From the NCBI GenBank assembly GCA_958296115.1, contig OY282442.1, forward strand, positions 2,896,943 through 2,960,942: a DNA stretch of 64,000 nt. Direction: 5' to 3'. The position numbers were made by a program, and so were the translations under genes. Positions 17,849 through 26,989 of the stretch are shown here, one piece after another (position 1 is the stretch's first letter; every line of letters begins with the position of its first letter). Below the pieces are notes generated by a model. It worked only from the letters and a program-made list of their open reading frames with translations. It searched no databases and was not told where the DNA came from. The DNA comes from an uncultured Dehalococcoidia bacterium. Lineage in GTDB: Bacteria; Chloroflexota; Dehalococcoidia; Lucifugimonadales; CAJWER01.

Positions 17849-17868
17849 GCCAAGCGCGCAAGCTTGGC
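17849..17868 (+). promoter_or_regulatory. Leader hairpin before the amino-acid-binding protein gene
   Basis: GCCAAGC and GCTTGGC form a perfect 7-bp stem with a 6-nt loop, ending 5 nt before AAGGAGG (17874-17880). It could influence translation or mRNA stability of the abundant binding protein. Confidence 0.4.
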
Positions 17869-17887
17869 AACATAAGGAGGATTTGAA

Positions 17888-19093
17888 ATGAGACGGATTG
17901 GAAAGTACGCTGTCGTCTTGGGCGCGGCTCTGGCGTTGCTGGCCGCTTTGGCCTGCGGCTCCAGCGGCGTTTCGCAGGAAGAGTTCGACGCAGTCCAGAA
18001 GGAGCTCGACGACACGAAAGCGGCGATGTCGGGCGACATGGTCTCCAGGGACGACTTTGAATCGGTCCAGAATGAGCTGGACGACCTCAAGGCGGCTGGG
18101 GCCGGCGAGACGATGATGATGGAGGGAAACCGCCTTGAGGCCGTGAAGCAGCGCGGCAAGGTGGTATGCGCCAGCAACAACAGCCTGGCGGGGTTCGGCT
18201 TCGTGGACGAGAGCGGCAACACAGTCGGCTTCGACGTCGACCTGTGCCGCGCGGTCGCGGCGGCCGTGCTGGGCAACGCCGACGCCGTGGAGTTCCGGCC
18301 CACCGTCGCCGCCGAGCGCGGCCCGGCGATGCAGTCCGGCGACGTGGACATCATGTCCCGGAACACTACGTGGACCACTTCCCGCGACGCCCAATGGGGC
18401 AACTTCGCCCAGACCATGTTCTACGACGGACAGGGCTTCATGGTGAGGAAGAGCCTCGGACTTTCGGGGATGCTCGACCTCGAGGACGCCGCTGTATGCG
18501 TACAGCAGGGCACGACGACCGAGCTGAACCTGCAGGACTTCATCAACCAGAACAACCTGAACATCTCGGTAGCCACGTTCCCAGATAACGTTTCGGCGAA
18601 CGAAGCCTACATAGGCGAGCAGTGCGACGCGCTCACGACCGACCGATCCGGCCTGGTCAGCACACGCGCCGGCCTTGCCAATCCGGATGACCACGTCATC
18701 CTCGCCGGCACCATCTCCGAGGAGCCGCTGGGCCCCGTCGTTCCCCACGGCGACGAGCAGTGGTACGACGTCGTAAAGGCGGTTATGGCGATGCTCATCT
18801 ACTCGGAGGCATACGGCATAACCTCGAGCTCCGTCCCGACGTCGGTCACCGGCGACACGGCGGTTGACAGGATGTTCGGCCTCGAGGGCTCCTTCGGCCA
18901 GGAGAGCATGGGACTGGGCCAGACCGTCGCCCAGGACGTAATCCGCGCCGTAGGCAACTTCGGCGAGATATACGACCGCCACCTCACCCCGCTGGGGTTG
19001 CAGCGCGAGGGGAGCCGCAACGCTCTCTGGGCCGCCGCGCCATGCAACGACTGCCCCAAGGGCGGCCAGGTGTACGCAGCGCCTCTGAGGTAA
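17888..19093 (+). CDS. General L-amino-acid ABC transporter substrate-binding lipoprotein (AapJ-like)
   Basis: Extracellular solute receptor of an AapJQMP/BztABCD-type transporter. A signal peptide ends in the lipobox LAALAC. Two tandem coiled-coil repeats follow (EEFDAVQKELDDTKAA and DDFESVQNELDDLKAA), probably a stalk. The binding domain then has the AapJ pattern GKVVCASNNSLAGFGFVD and MQSGDVDIMSRNTTWTTSRD. It is 401 residues. The start is fixed by AAGGAGG 7 nt upstream. A second, stalkless paralogue follows, then the permeases and ATPase. Confidence 0.9.
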   Translation: MRRIGKYAVVLGAALALLAALACGSSGVSQEEFDAVQKELDDTKAAMSGDMVSRDDFESVQNELDDLKAAGAGETMMMEGNRLEAVKQRGKVVCASNNSLAGFGFVDESGNTVGFDVDLCRAVAAAVLGNADAVEFRPTVAAERGPAMQSGDVDIMSRNTTWTTSRDAQWGNFAQTMFYDGQGFMVRKSLGLSGMLDLEDAAVCVQQGTTTELNLQDFINQNNLNISVATFPDNVSANEAYIGEQCDALTTDRSGLVSTRAGLANPDDHVILAGTISEEPLGPVVPHGDEQWYDVVKAVMAMLIYSEAYGITSSSVPTSVTGDTAVDRMFGLEGSFGQESMGLGQTVAQDVIRAVGNFGEIYDRHLTPLGLQREGSRNALWAAAPCNDCPKGGQVYAAPLR

Positions 19094-19122
19094 GCCAGCG
19101 CCGGGCCTAGACACGAGAATCG

Positions 19123-19155
19123 GGCGGGACGGCTGCCTAGTGTGGCCGTCCCGCC
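19123..19155 (+). terminator. Strong hairpin between the two binding-protein genes
   Basis: An 11-bp perfect GC-rich stem (19123-19133 with 19145-19155) followed by CTTCTC. It may partially terminate transcription or protect the upstream mRNA, allowing the first receptor to be made in excess. Confidence 0.55.
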
Positions 19156-19177
19156 TTCTCACGAAGGAGACGACCGC

Positions 19178-20281
19178 GTGAAACGCCTCATGGCAGCGGC
19201 GGTGGCTATTCTGGCGCTGGCTGCCCTACTCGCCTGCGCGCAGGGCAGCCCCGAGCGTGCAGACTCTTTGAGCCAGCCCGACGACTCCGCCGCCGCCGAG
19301 CGGGGCAGCCGCTTGGAAGCCGTCAAGGCAAGGGGCCACGTGGTCTGCGCCAGCAACAACAGCCTGCCGGGCTTCGGCTTCATTGACGATAACGGCAACA
19401 ACGCCGGCTTCGACATAGCCCTGTGCCGCGCAGTGGCTGCCGCCGTTCTGGGCGACGCCGACGCCATCCAGATAGTTCCCGTCAACGCTACGGAGATGGG
19501 CGCCACGGTCCAGTCCGGCGACGTGGACCTGCTCGTCCGGACCGTCACCCGCAGCTCTTCACGAGACGCCCAGTGGGGCAACTTCTCCTACACCATGTAC
19601 TACGACGGCCAGGGATTCCTGATTCGGAAAGACCTGGGCATATCCGGAGCGCTGGAGCTCGAAGGAGCCGCCGTCTGCGTGACCGTTGGAACCACCACCG
19701 AGTTGAACCTGCAGGACTTTTCCAACCAGCATGGGCTGGGCATACAGGCGTTGACCTTCGAGAAGACGGATGCCGCGGTCGAGGCGTATCGGAGCGGCCA
19801 GTGCGACGCCTTCACCACCGACCACTCGGGGTTGTACGCCGTCCGCAGCAGCCTGCCGAACCCAGACGACCACATAGTCCTGCCCGATACCATCTCCGAA
19901 GAGCCGCTGGCCCCCGTGGTTCCCCACGGCGACGAGAATTGGTACGACGTCGTGAACCTCACCATGTCCATGCTCATCTACGCGGAGGCCTACGGGATAG
20001 ACTCCAGCAACGTGCCCACGGCCGTCACCGGCAACAGCAAGGTCGATCGGCTGTTTGGGCTGGAGGGTTCGTTCGGACAGGAGGCCGTGGGCCTAAGCCG
20101 CGCCGCCGCCCAGGACGTCATCCGGTCCGTTGGCAACTACGCCGAAATCTACCGCCGCACCCTGGGCGACGACGGCATAGGCATTGCAAGGGAGGACAAC
20201 ACCCGCAACGCCCTATGGTCCGCCGCTCCGTGCGCCGATTGCCCCAAGGGGGGGCAGATCTACGCCGCGCCGCTGCGATGA
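19178..20281 (+). CDS. Second AapJ-like amino-acid-binding lipoprotein
   Basis: Paralogue of the preceding receptor, about as long in the binding domain (367 residues total), with a lipobox (ALLAC) and the same core motifs (HVVCASNNSLPGFGFIDD, VQSGDVDLLVRTVTRSSSRD). It lacks the coiled-coil stalk. GTG 19178 is chosen because AAGGAGA at 19164-19170 precedes it and a typical signal peptide follows; the frame open from 19142 runs through the hairpin. Two receptors probably share the single permease/ATPase set downstream. Confidence 0.88.
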   Translation: MKRLMAAAVAILALAALLACAQGSPERADSLSQPDDSAAAERGSRLEAVKARGHVVCASNNSLPGFGFIDDNGNNAGFDIALCRAVAAAVLGDADAIQIVPVNATEMGATVQSGDVDLLVRTVTRSSSRDAQWGNFSYTMYYDGQGFLIRKDLGISGALELEGAAVCVTVGTTTELNLQDFSNQHGLGIQALTFEKTDAAVEAYRSGQCDAFTTDHSGLYAVRSSLPNPDDHIVLPDTISEEPLAPVVPHGDENWYDVVNLTMSMLIYAEAYGIDSSNVPTAVTGNSKVDRLFGLEGSFGQEAVGLSRAAAQDVIRSVGNYAEIYRRTLGDDGIGIAREDNTRNALWSAAPCADCPKGGQIYAAPLR

Positions 20282-20287
20282 ACATGA

Positions 20288-20316
20288 CCAGGGCAAGCGT
20301 GGGCGACGCTCCCTGG
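20288..20316 (+). terminator. Hairpin before the permease genes
   Basis: CCAGGG pairs with CCCTGG and AGCGT with ACGCT around a short loop, with a small bulge. It lies between the second receptor gene and the permease gene and is a candidate attenuator. Confidence 0.4.
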
Positions 20317-20363
20317 TGTGTTAGAATCGGCTCGGTTCCCAGTTAGGAGTCGGCAAGGTTCTC

Positions 20364-21569
20364 ATGGCAGACATACCCAAAGCCCTGACCTACCGCGGCA
20401 TCCCCGTCTGGCGTCACGCCGTCATCATCCAGTGGGCGCTGCAGATAGTCTCGGCTATAATCGCGGTCTCCCTCGTGGCCTGGTTCTTCTTCAACATCGC
20501 CGGCTCGATCCAAGAACGCGACATCCCATACGGCTTCAGCTTCCTCTCCCGCGAGTACCAGACCCCCATCGGCGAGCATTTCCTCCCCTACGAATCATCC
20601 GACTCCTTCCTCTACGCGCTCATAGTCGCCGCAGTCAACACGATAGTGGTAGCCGTACTGGGGGTCGGCCTGGCCACCCTGCTGGGCATCCTCATCGGAG
20701 TAGCGCGCCTCTCCAGCAGCTGGATACTGTCGAAATTGATGCTGGCCTATATCGAGTTCTTCCGCAACGTCCCGCTCCTAGTGCAGCTGCTCTTCTGGTT
20801 CTTCATCGTGTTGACGCTGCCGCCCGTGCGGGAAGGATACGTCTTATTCAGCCGGATATACGTCAACAACGCCGGCATATCCTTTCCCGGGCTCGTTGGC
20901 GGCAACCTCCAGGCGGTTGGCGTGTGGGTGGGGCTGGCGGCGGCCTCCATCGCCCTGGGAGCGCTCGTCCATCACCTCCTGTCCTGGCGCGAAGACCGCA
21001 CCGGCAAGGCGTCGTACCCGCTCTTGGCCGGAATCGCCGTGGCGGCGGCCGGGGGAGCCGCGGCCTGGCTGGTCGTGGGCTCGTTCACCGGCGAAGCCCC
21101 CCTCGTCATATCGTCCCCGGAGCCGCACGGCAGGTTCGGACGCATCGCGGGCGGCGTCACTCTGCGCGCCGGCCTGCTGGTCCTCCTCGTCGGGCTGGTC
21201 ATATACACCTCGGCGTTCATCGCCGAAATAGTCCGCGCGGGCATCCAATCCGTTGGACGCGGACAGATCGAAGCCTCACGCGCCTTGGGGCTGTCCGGCA
21301 TAGACAGCCTGCGCCAAGTTACTTTCCCGCAGGCCCTGCGCGTCATCATCCCTCCCCTCATCAGCCAGTACCTCAACCTCACCAAGAATAGCAGCCTCGG
21401 CGGCGCGGTCGGCTACACCGACCTGACAAACGTCGCGATAACCATGACGCAGACCGCGCCGGCCATATCCATATTCATGCTCATCATGCTCTCATACCTC
21501 GTCATGAGCCTCACGTGGTCGCTGATAGGCAACCTGTACAATCGGCGCATGCGGATAGTGGGGGCCTGA
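20364..21569 (+). CDS. Amino-acid ABC transporter permease (AapQ-like)
   Basis: Inner-membrane permease for polar amino acids. The 401-residue protein has several hydrophobic segments and the long central loop typical of AapQ. The permease motif EASRALGLSGIDSLRQVTFPQALRVIIPP near the C-terminus is the coupling region for the ATPase. The start is ATG 20364. The next permease gene begins 2 bp after the stop. Confidence 0.9.
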   Translation: MADIPKALTYRGIPVWRHAVIIQWALQIVSAIIAVSLVAWFFFNIAGSIQERDIPYGFSFLSREYQTPIGEHFLPYESSDSFLYALIVAAVNTIVVAVLGVGLATLLGILIGVARLSSSWILSKLMLAYIEFFRNVPLLVQLLFWFFIVLTLPPVREGYVLFSRIYVNNAGISFPGLVGGNLQAVGVWVGLAAASIALGALVHHLLSWREDRTGKASYPLLAGIAVAAAGGAAAWLVVGSFTGEAPLVISSPEPHGRFGRIAGGVTLRAGLLVLLVGLVIYTSAFIAEIVRAGIQSVGRGQIEASRALGLSGIDSLRQVTFPQALRVIIPPLISQYLNLTKNSSLGGAVGYTDLTNVAITMTQTAPAISIFMLIMLSYLVMSLTWSLIGNLYNRRMRIVGA

Positions 21570-21571
21570 CG

Positions 21572-22858
21572 ATGGCGTCAGCAAGCCAGGTCGCCGAGCC
21601 CGTTCTTCCCCCCCGCTCCGAGGTGGGCGTAGCCGGCTGGGCGCGCGAAAACCTCTTCGGCTCTTGGTACAGCGGCATCCTCACCGTCGTATCCGCGGCG
21701 GCCGTCGTCCTCGCTATCTGGTTCGGCTTGAGATGGACGCTCATGAGCGCCAACTGGGACGTGGTGGGGATCATCGGCGGACGTTTCATCATCGGCGGCT
21801 ACAACACCGACCAGGCCTGCCCCGGCAACGACTGCTTCTGGAGGCCCCAGGCCGCCCTGCTCATGGTAACCGCTCTGCTTGGCATGCTCTGGGTGGTCGC
21901 CGCCGGCGGCGTCGTCAAGCGCGTCGCCATCGCGGCCGCCGCCGCCGCCGCCCTGTCCGCATTTCTCCCCTACAGCATGGAGAGGATGGGCCTCGACGTC
22001 CGCCTCCTGCTGCTCGCCAACGTGCCAGCCCTCGCCATCGGCTGGGCGCTCGCACGATACACGCCCCTCGGAACAGGCCGATGGGTCGCAGTATACGGCG
22101 TCGTAGTCTTCCTGCTGACCATAATACTCCTGCGCGGATCCTCGGACATCAGTTTCGCGGCGGGACCCCTTCGGCTGCATATACCGATGCCGGACCTCCT
22201 CCGGCCCGTGCCGACCCTGTACTGGGGCGGCCTCACGCTCAACCTGCTGCTCGCCGTCGCGGGCATCGCCATGAGCCTCCCCCTGGGCATCGCCCTCGCG
22301 CTTGGACGCCGAAGCCATCTCCCCGTAGTGAAGATACTGTGCGTGATTTTCATAGAGGTGTTCCGGGGCGTGCCCCTGATAACCATCCTCTTCATGTCCC
22401 AGCACCTCGTGCCCCTCGCCTTCCCCGAGAACTTCCCGCGAAACTCACTGTTCAGCGCAGGCGTCATGATCACGCTCTTCAGCTCGGCGTACATGGCGGA
22501 GAACATCCGCGGCGGACTCCAGTCCCTCCACCCAGGCCAGGCCGAGGCCGCCAGGGCCCTGGGACTGGCTGGGTGGCAGACCACCCTCTTCATATCGCTG
22601 CCGCAGGCCGTACGCAACGTCATCCCAACCATCGTCGGGCAGTTCATAAGCCTCTTCAAGGACACAAGCCTCGTATATATCATTGGCATGGTGGACATAG
22701 TGGAGATAGGCCGCACGTTCATACTCGGCAACCCGGAGTACAGGGTCAGCACCAAGGAAGTCTTCATCTTCATATCCATTGTCTTCTGGGCGTTCACCTA
22801 CGGAATGTCATACGTCAGCCGACAACTGGAGCGGACCCTTGGCGTGGGTGAACGGTAG
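21572..22858 (+). CDS. Amino-acid ABC transporter permease (AapM-like)
   Basis: Second membrane subunit of the amino-acid importer, 428 residues, with about eight hydrophobic segments. The HisM/GlnP-type loop AEAARALGLAGWQTTLFISLPQAVRNVIP contacts the ATPase, and FRGVPLITILF is also typical of the family. I start at ATG 21572, 2 bp after the preceding stop; the longer frame from 21515 overlaps the first permease gene. Confidence 0.9.
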   Translation: MASASQVAEPVLPPRSEVGVAGWARENLFGSWYSGILTVVSAAAVVLAIWFGLRWTLMSANWDVVGIIGGRFIIGGYNTDQACPGNDCFWRPQAALLMVTALLGMLWVVAAGGVVKRVAIAAAAAAALSAFLPYSMERMGLDVRLLLLANVPALAIGWALARYTPLGTGRWVAVYGVVVFLLTIILLRGSSDISFAAGPLRLHIPMPDLLRPVPTLYWGGLTLNLLLAVAGIAMSLPLGIALALGRRSHLPVVKILCVIFIEVFRGVPLITILFMSQHLVPLAFPENFPRNSLFSAGVMITLFSSAYMAENIRGGLQSLHPGQAEAARALGLAGWQTTLFISLPQAVRNVIPTIVGQFISLFKDTSLVYIIGMVDIVEIGRTFILGNPEYRVSTKEVFIFISIVFWAFTYGMSYVSRQLERTLGVGER

Positions 22859-22898
22859 CGTGGACTCGGGACTGCAAGCACATGACGGGGAGGCGAAA

Positions 22899-23654
22899 GT
22901 GACGACCGAAGAATCTCCAGCCGCCGAAGACATCATCATATGCCGGGACGTGCATAAGTGGTTCGGCAGCTTCCACGCCCTGCGCGGTATAACAACTTCC
23001 GTGAGCGCCGGCGAGGTGGTCGTGGTCATCGGCCCGTCCGGGTCCGGCAAGTCCACGTTCATCCGCACCATCAACCGCCTAGAGCACCACCAGCGCGGCC
23101 AGATAATCGTTGACGGCTTCGAGATGACCGACGACGTCCGAAACATAGACGCTATCCGTCGAGAAGTGGGCATGGTCTTCCAGTCGTTCAACCTCTTCCC
23201 CCACCTGACCGTGATGCGCAACATCACCCTCGCCCCAACGAAGGTGCGCCATACCCCCATGGCGGACGCCGAAGATGCGGCCATGGAGCTCCTGGAGCGC
23301 GTCGGCATTCCAGAGCAGGCGGACAAGTACCCCGGCGAGCTGTCCGGCGGCCAGCAGCAGCGCGTAGCCATAGCCCGAGCGCTGGCCATGCAGCCCAAGA
23401 TCATGCTGTTCGACGAGCCCACGTCCGCCCTCGATCCGGAGATGATCAAGGAGGTGCTGGAGGTGATGCAGGAGCTCGCCGCGTCCCAGATGACCATCGT
23501 GGCGGTAACCCACGAGCTGGGCTTCGCGCGCGAGGTCTCCGACCGCATCGTCATGTTCGACGAGGGCCAGATAGTCGAAGACCTGCCGCCCGACGACTTC
23601 TTCAACAACCCGCGCCACGAAAGGGTCCGCCACTTCCTATCCCAGATACTATGA
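22899..23654 (+). CDS. Amino-acid ABC transporter ATP-binding protein (AapP/GlnQ-like)
   Basis: Cytoplasmic ATPase that powers the importer. Walker A GPSGSGKST, signature LSGGQQQRVAIARAL, Walker B IMLFDEP and the switch region VAVTHELGFA are all intact. I prefer GTG 22899 (VTTEESPAA), which has GGGGAGG at 22887-22893; frames from 22779 overlap the AapM gene. The protein is 251 residues, normal for GlnQ-type subunits. It is the last gene of the transporter operon. Confidence 0.92.
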   Translation: MTTEESPAAEDIIICRDVHKWFGSFHALRGITTSVSAGEVVVVIGPSGSGKSTFIRTINRLEHHQRGQIIVDGFEMTDDVRNIDAIRREVGMVFQSFNLFPHLTVMRNITLAPTKVRHTPMADAEDAAMELLERVGIPEQADKYPGELSGGQQQRVAIARALAMQPKIMLFDEPTSALDPEMIKEVLEVMQELAASQMTIVAVTHELGFAREVSDRIVMFDEGQIVEDLPPDDFFNNPRHERVRHFLSQIL

Positions 23655-23685
23655 CAGATTCGAGTATGGGTGCGGGAGGGCTATA

Positions 23686-24594
23686 TTGCGCGCGCTGGTA
23701 ACGGGCGGAGCCGGGTTCATCGGCTCCCACGTGGTAGATAGGCTCATAGAGCGTGGGTGCGAGGTCGCCGCCGTGGACGACCTCTCGACCGGGAAGGCGG
23801 CAAACGTCAACCCGCGCGCCCGGCTCGCCGATATGGACATCCGCGACCCTGCGCTGCTGGACCTGGCGGACTCCTTCAGGCCCGACGTTATCAGCCATTG
23901 CGCGGCCCAGGCTTCCGTTCCCAACTCGGTGTCCGACCCGATGCGCGACGCGATGGTCAACGTGGTCGGCGGCATCAACGTCTGCCGCGCCGCCGAGCAG
24001 GCCGGATGCTCACAGCTAATCTATGTCACGACGGGCGGCGCGCTCTACGGCGACCCCGAGCGGCTGCCGTGCGGCGAGGAGCATCCAATCCGGCCCGTAT
24101 CCCCCTACGGCGTGAGCAAATGGACGCTGGAACAGTACCTCCGCGTCCTGATGCCCGCCTCCATGGGCGTGAAGACGCTCCGCCTTGCGAACGTGTACGG
24201 CCCGCGGCAGGACCCCAACGGCGAGGCGGGCGTCGTCGCGATATTCGCGGCCCGGATGCTGCGCGGCGAGCCAGTAACCATATTCGGCGACGGCGAGCAG
24301 ACCCGAGACTTCGTATACGTGGACGACGTGGTGGACGCGCACGAGCGGGCCATGAACTCAGGCGAGTCCATGACGGTGAACGTCGGCGCCGGGATAGGAA
24401 CCTCGGTCAACCGCGTGTTCGAGACGATGGCAAGGGAGACCGGCTACGAGATGGCGCCCAAGCGGGCCGGCGAGCGCCCGGGCGACGTCAGGCACATCTA
24501 CCTGGACACGTCGAGGGCCCGGCGGATGATGGGGTGGCAGGCGTCCACGACCCTAGCCGACGGGCTCCGCAAGACCTGCCGGGCGTTCCGGTGA
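23686..24594 (+). CDS. NAD-dependent sugar-nucleotide epimerase/dehydratase
   Basis: Extended short-chain dehydrogenase of the UDP-glucose 4-epimerase type (302 residues). It has the NAD-binding TGGAGFIGSHVVDRL at the N-terminus, the catalytic pair in SPYGVSKWTLE (YxxxK), a serine/threonine-rich TTGGALYGDPE strand and RLANVYGPRQDP. The start is TTG 23686 with GGGAGGG 5 nt upstream. It probably supplies an activated sugar for envelope glycans. It converges on the YYY membrane protein gene. Confidence 0.85.
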   Translation: MRALVTGGAGFIGSHVVDRLIERGCEVAAVDDLSTGKAANVNPRARLADMDIRDPALLDLADSFRPDVISHCAAQASVPNSVSDPMRDAMVNVVGGINVCRAAEQAGCSQLIYVTTGGALYGDPERLPCGEEHPIRPVSPYGVSKWTLEQYLRVLMPASMGVKTLRLANVYGPRQDPNGEAGVVAIFAARMLRGEPVTIFGDGEQTRDFVYVDDVVDAHERAMNSGESMTVNVGAGIGTSVNRVFETMARETGYEMAPKRAGERPGDVRHIYLDTSRARRMMGWQASTTLADGLRKTCRAFR

Positions 24595-24603
24595 GCCGCG
24601 GCG

Positions 24604-26982
24604 CTATCGGCGGCGATAGACGATGACGCCGCCCTGCTGGAAGGGCGCGTCCATGAACTCCGCGAACTTGGCAAGCCCGGCTTCGCCGTAGGTCGAGCGC
24701 TCGCGGTCCCCCACGTAAACGTAGCTCACGTCGTACTTGTCCAGCAGCCGCTTGGCCTCCTCCACGTCTTCCGTCGAGTATATCGCCGCTATATCCGCCT
24801 GGCGGTCGCCGAGGACCGTGTGCGTCCCGCGCCACTGCACCTGGTGGCCGGCCCATCCCAGCACAGTCGGCGCTCCCGTGCTCGACGATATCCTCCCGAA
24901 GGGCGTGTAGTCTCCGCCAAACGCCTCGAGAACCGCCTCGCCGAGCCCCGCGTCCCTGCGGATGAACTCGATCGCGTCGTACTCGTCTTGCCGGTTGAAG
25001 CGGGCCAGGTGGCTGAGGCCGTTCAGGGTGGCGTCCTGGGCGAACAGATTGCCCTTGGTCGCAGCCGCCGCTATTGGATAGTAGGCCGACGCGGCCAGCA
25101 GCGCCAGGAATGCCAGCGACCAGACCCGCGCCATCACGAGGGACCGGCCCCGCGCGCGATCCCTGAGGGACGCCCAGTAGTAGACCGCGTAGCCGGCCGC
25201 GGCGGACAGGAGAATCCACGCCTGGTAGTAGAGCTTGAAGACGGTGTTCATCCTCTCCCATGCGCCGCTGAAGCCGTCGTTGACGTGGAGGAGCTCCGGC
25301 CCCATTATGAGCAGCAGCCCAAGGGCGGCCAGCGTCAGGGCAAACACCATGCCGTACTGCGGCTCGTCCTGCTTCGAGAGCCACAGGGCGCTGTACACGG
25401 CGGCGCCAATGAGCGCGGCGAATGGCAGTATCCGTATCATCCTCGCGGTCATGCTGGCATCCCCATCGAGGCTCATGAGGGCCCAGACTGTGAACGGCAG
25501 CAGCCCCGCCATGAGCGAGATGACCATCGGGAGCCCCCAGCCCCGATCCACCGTGGTGCGCCAGAAGACGACGGCGATCATAGGGGCGACCGCGAGGATG
25601 AACAGCGACCATACGATGAGCATGTGCGGCAGCCTCGTCGCGTACTGGCCGACTGCGGCGATGCCGGAGACCTGGCTGCTGAACGACACCAGGTACGGCA
25701 GTACCAGCGCCAGCGCCAGCGCTACGACCGGCAGAACCAACACTACTCCCCAGGCGAGTCCATAGACGCTGTTCGGGCGGGCGGAGTACGCCTTGACGCC
25801 CGCGACCCCAACCAGCAGAGCCGCGAGCGTCGCCAGGTCCCACATGTTCGTGAAGGCGAGGCCGCCGAGGGCCAGTCCCATAGCTCCAATAAGGGCTGCG
25901 TGGCGGCCAACGCCGGCGGCCATCTTTACCTTGGTCACGCTTGCGCCCGGGTCTCCGCGGGTTGCCTTGAACAACGACGCAGGCTGGGGTGACCGCAGGT
26001 ACGCCCATATCATCGTCAACATCAACACGACGAACGGGATGGACATGACGTGCGGGTGCAGGTCGCCGAGTATGAAGCTGAAGAACGGGAATTCGTGGAT
26101 GGTGTAGTCGAGGGTGAGGTCGCCGTCGGACATGCCAATGACGCGCGTCGCCCGCCACCACCAAAGGTACTCCTGTGGACGCCACGACTCGGTGAGCGCC
26201 GGCAGCGGCTGGTCCAAGCCGTCTACGCCGAGCCATCGCCAGAAGCCGTCTGAACCCATGCCGTTGGCCCGCATGAACTCCAGCGCGCCCTCCAGGTTGG
26301 CGGCGAACACGAGAAGCGCGGCGGCCAGCAGTCCGCCTGCGAATGCGTACCGCAGGCCCTTCGAATGGGTCCTGACCATGTTCACGACCAGCGAGAACAT
26401 CCCCATCGCGGCCAGCGCGGGTATGAGTGCGAGGGCCAGATTGTAGGCGACCGCCGGGTGGACGCCCGTCAGCTTGGTGAGAGCGCCCATCATCCAGTAG
26501 CCGAAGTAGTAGTAGCTGATCGACTCGCCCCGAAGCCAGGGGTCCTCCGGCTCGCCGATGTGGGTTCGCGCGGATGCGTTGAGGAAGGCGAAGTCCATCG
26601 GCTGCTCGGTGGCGTCGATAGCGGGGTCGTATGCCCGATACGTTGCCCAGACTGCGAACACCAGCAAGAACAGCGCCTGGGCGGCAATGAGCGTGCGCCG
26701 CTCCCTGCGGACGAATGAGAGCAACTCAGCCCGATGCCGCCAAGCGTACCAACCGCTCGGCGCGGCCAGCGCCGCGAGGATGAGAGCTATGGTCAGCCGT
26801 GAGCTCGGAACGACCTGGGCGGCGCTGAGTATCCAGGACAGGTACGCGGCTGCGAGGATGCCCAGCGGCTTGCTGACCCCGAACCCCCTGTCCCTGAGCG
26901 TCGGGAACAGGAAGTAGCATATCGGGAAGGCAACGAGGCCTGCAGCCTCGACCGCCAGCAGCCACAGGATAACGTCGCTCAT
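24604..26982 (-). CDS. DUF2298-type multi-spanning membrane protein (YYY motif)
   Basis: 792-residue integral membrane protein with roughly 15 hydrophobic helices. It has the SYYYFGYWMMGALTKLTG motif that names the chlor/arch YYY family, known mainly from Chloroflexota and archaea, and a loop with TRVIGMSDGDLTLDYTIHEFPFFS. The C-terminal 120 residues are soluble. The architecture resembles GT39-like glycosyltransferases, but the function is not established. It starts 8 bp downstream of ftsY's stop on the same strand. Confidence 0.8.
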   Translation of the reverse strand: MSDVILWLLAVEAAGLVAFPICYFLFPTLRDRGFGVSKPLGILAAAYLSWILSAAQVVPSSRLTIALILAALAAPSGWYAWRHRAELLSFVRRERRTLIAAQALFLLVFAVWATYRAYDPAIDATEQPMDFAFLNASARTHIGEPEDPWLRGESISYYYFGYWMMGALTKLTGVHPAVAYNLALALIPALAAMGMFSLVVNMVRTHSKGLRYAFAGGLLAAALLVFAANLEGALEFMRANGMGSDGFWRWLGVDGLDQPLPALTESWRPQEYLWWWRATRVIGMSDGDLTLDYTIHEFPFFSFILGDLHPHVMSIPFVVLMLTMIWAYLRSPQPASLFKATRGDPGASVTKVKMAAGVGRHAALIGAMGLALGGLAFTNMWDLATLAALLVGVAGVKAYSARPNSVYGLAWGVVLVLPVVALALALVLPYLVSFSSQVSGIAAVGQYATRLPHMLIVWSLFILAVAPMIAVVFWRTTVDRGWGLPMVISLMAGLLPFTVWALMSLDGDASMTARMIRILPFAALIGAAVYSALWLSKQDEPQYGMVFALTLAALGLLLIMGPELLHVNDGFSGAWERMNTVFKLYYQAWILLSAAAGYAVYYWASLRDRARGRSLVMARVWSLAFLALLAASAYYPIAAAATKGNLFAQDATLNGLSHLARFNRQDEYDAIEFIRRDAGLGEAVLEAFGGDYTPFGRISSSTGAPTVLGWAGHQVQWRGTHTVLGDRQADIAAIYSTEDVEEAKRLLDKYDVSYVYVGDRERSTYGEAGLAKFAEFMDAPFQQGGVIVYRRR

Positions 26983-26989
26983 GTAGGAA

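Noticed and set aside
17831-19162. 443-codon minus-strand frame
   Set aside because: It is antisense to the AapJ-like gene, which has clear homology-type motifs and a ribosome site.
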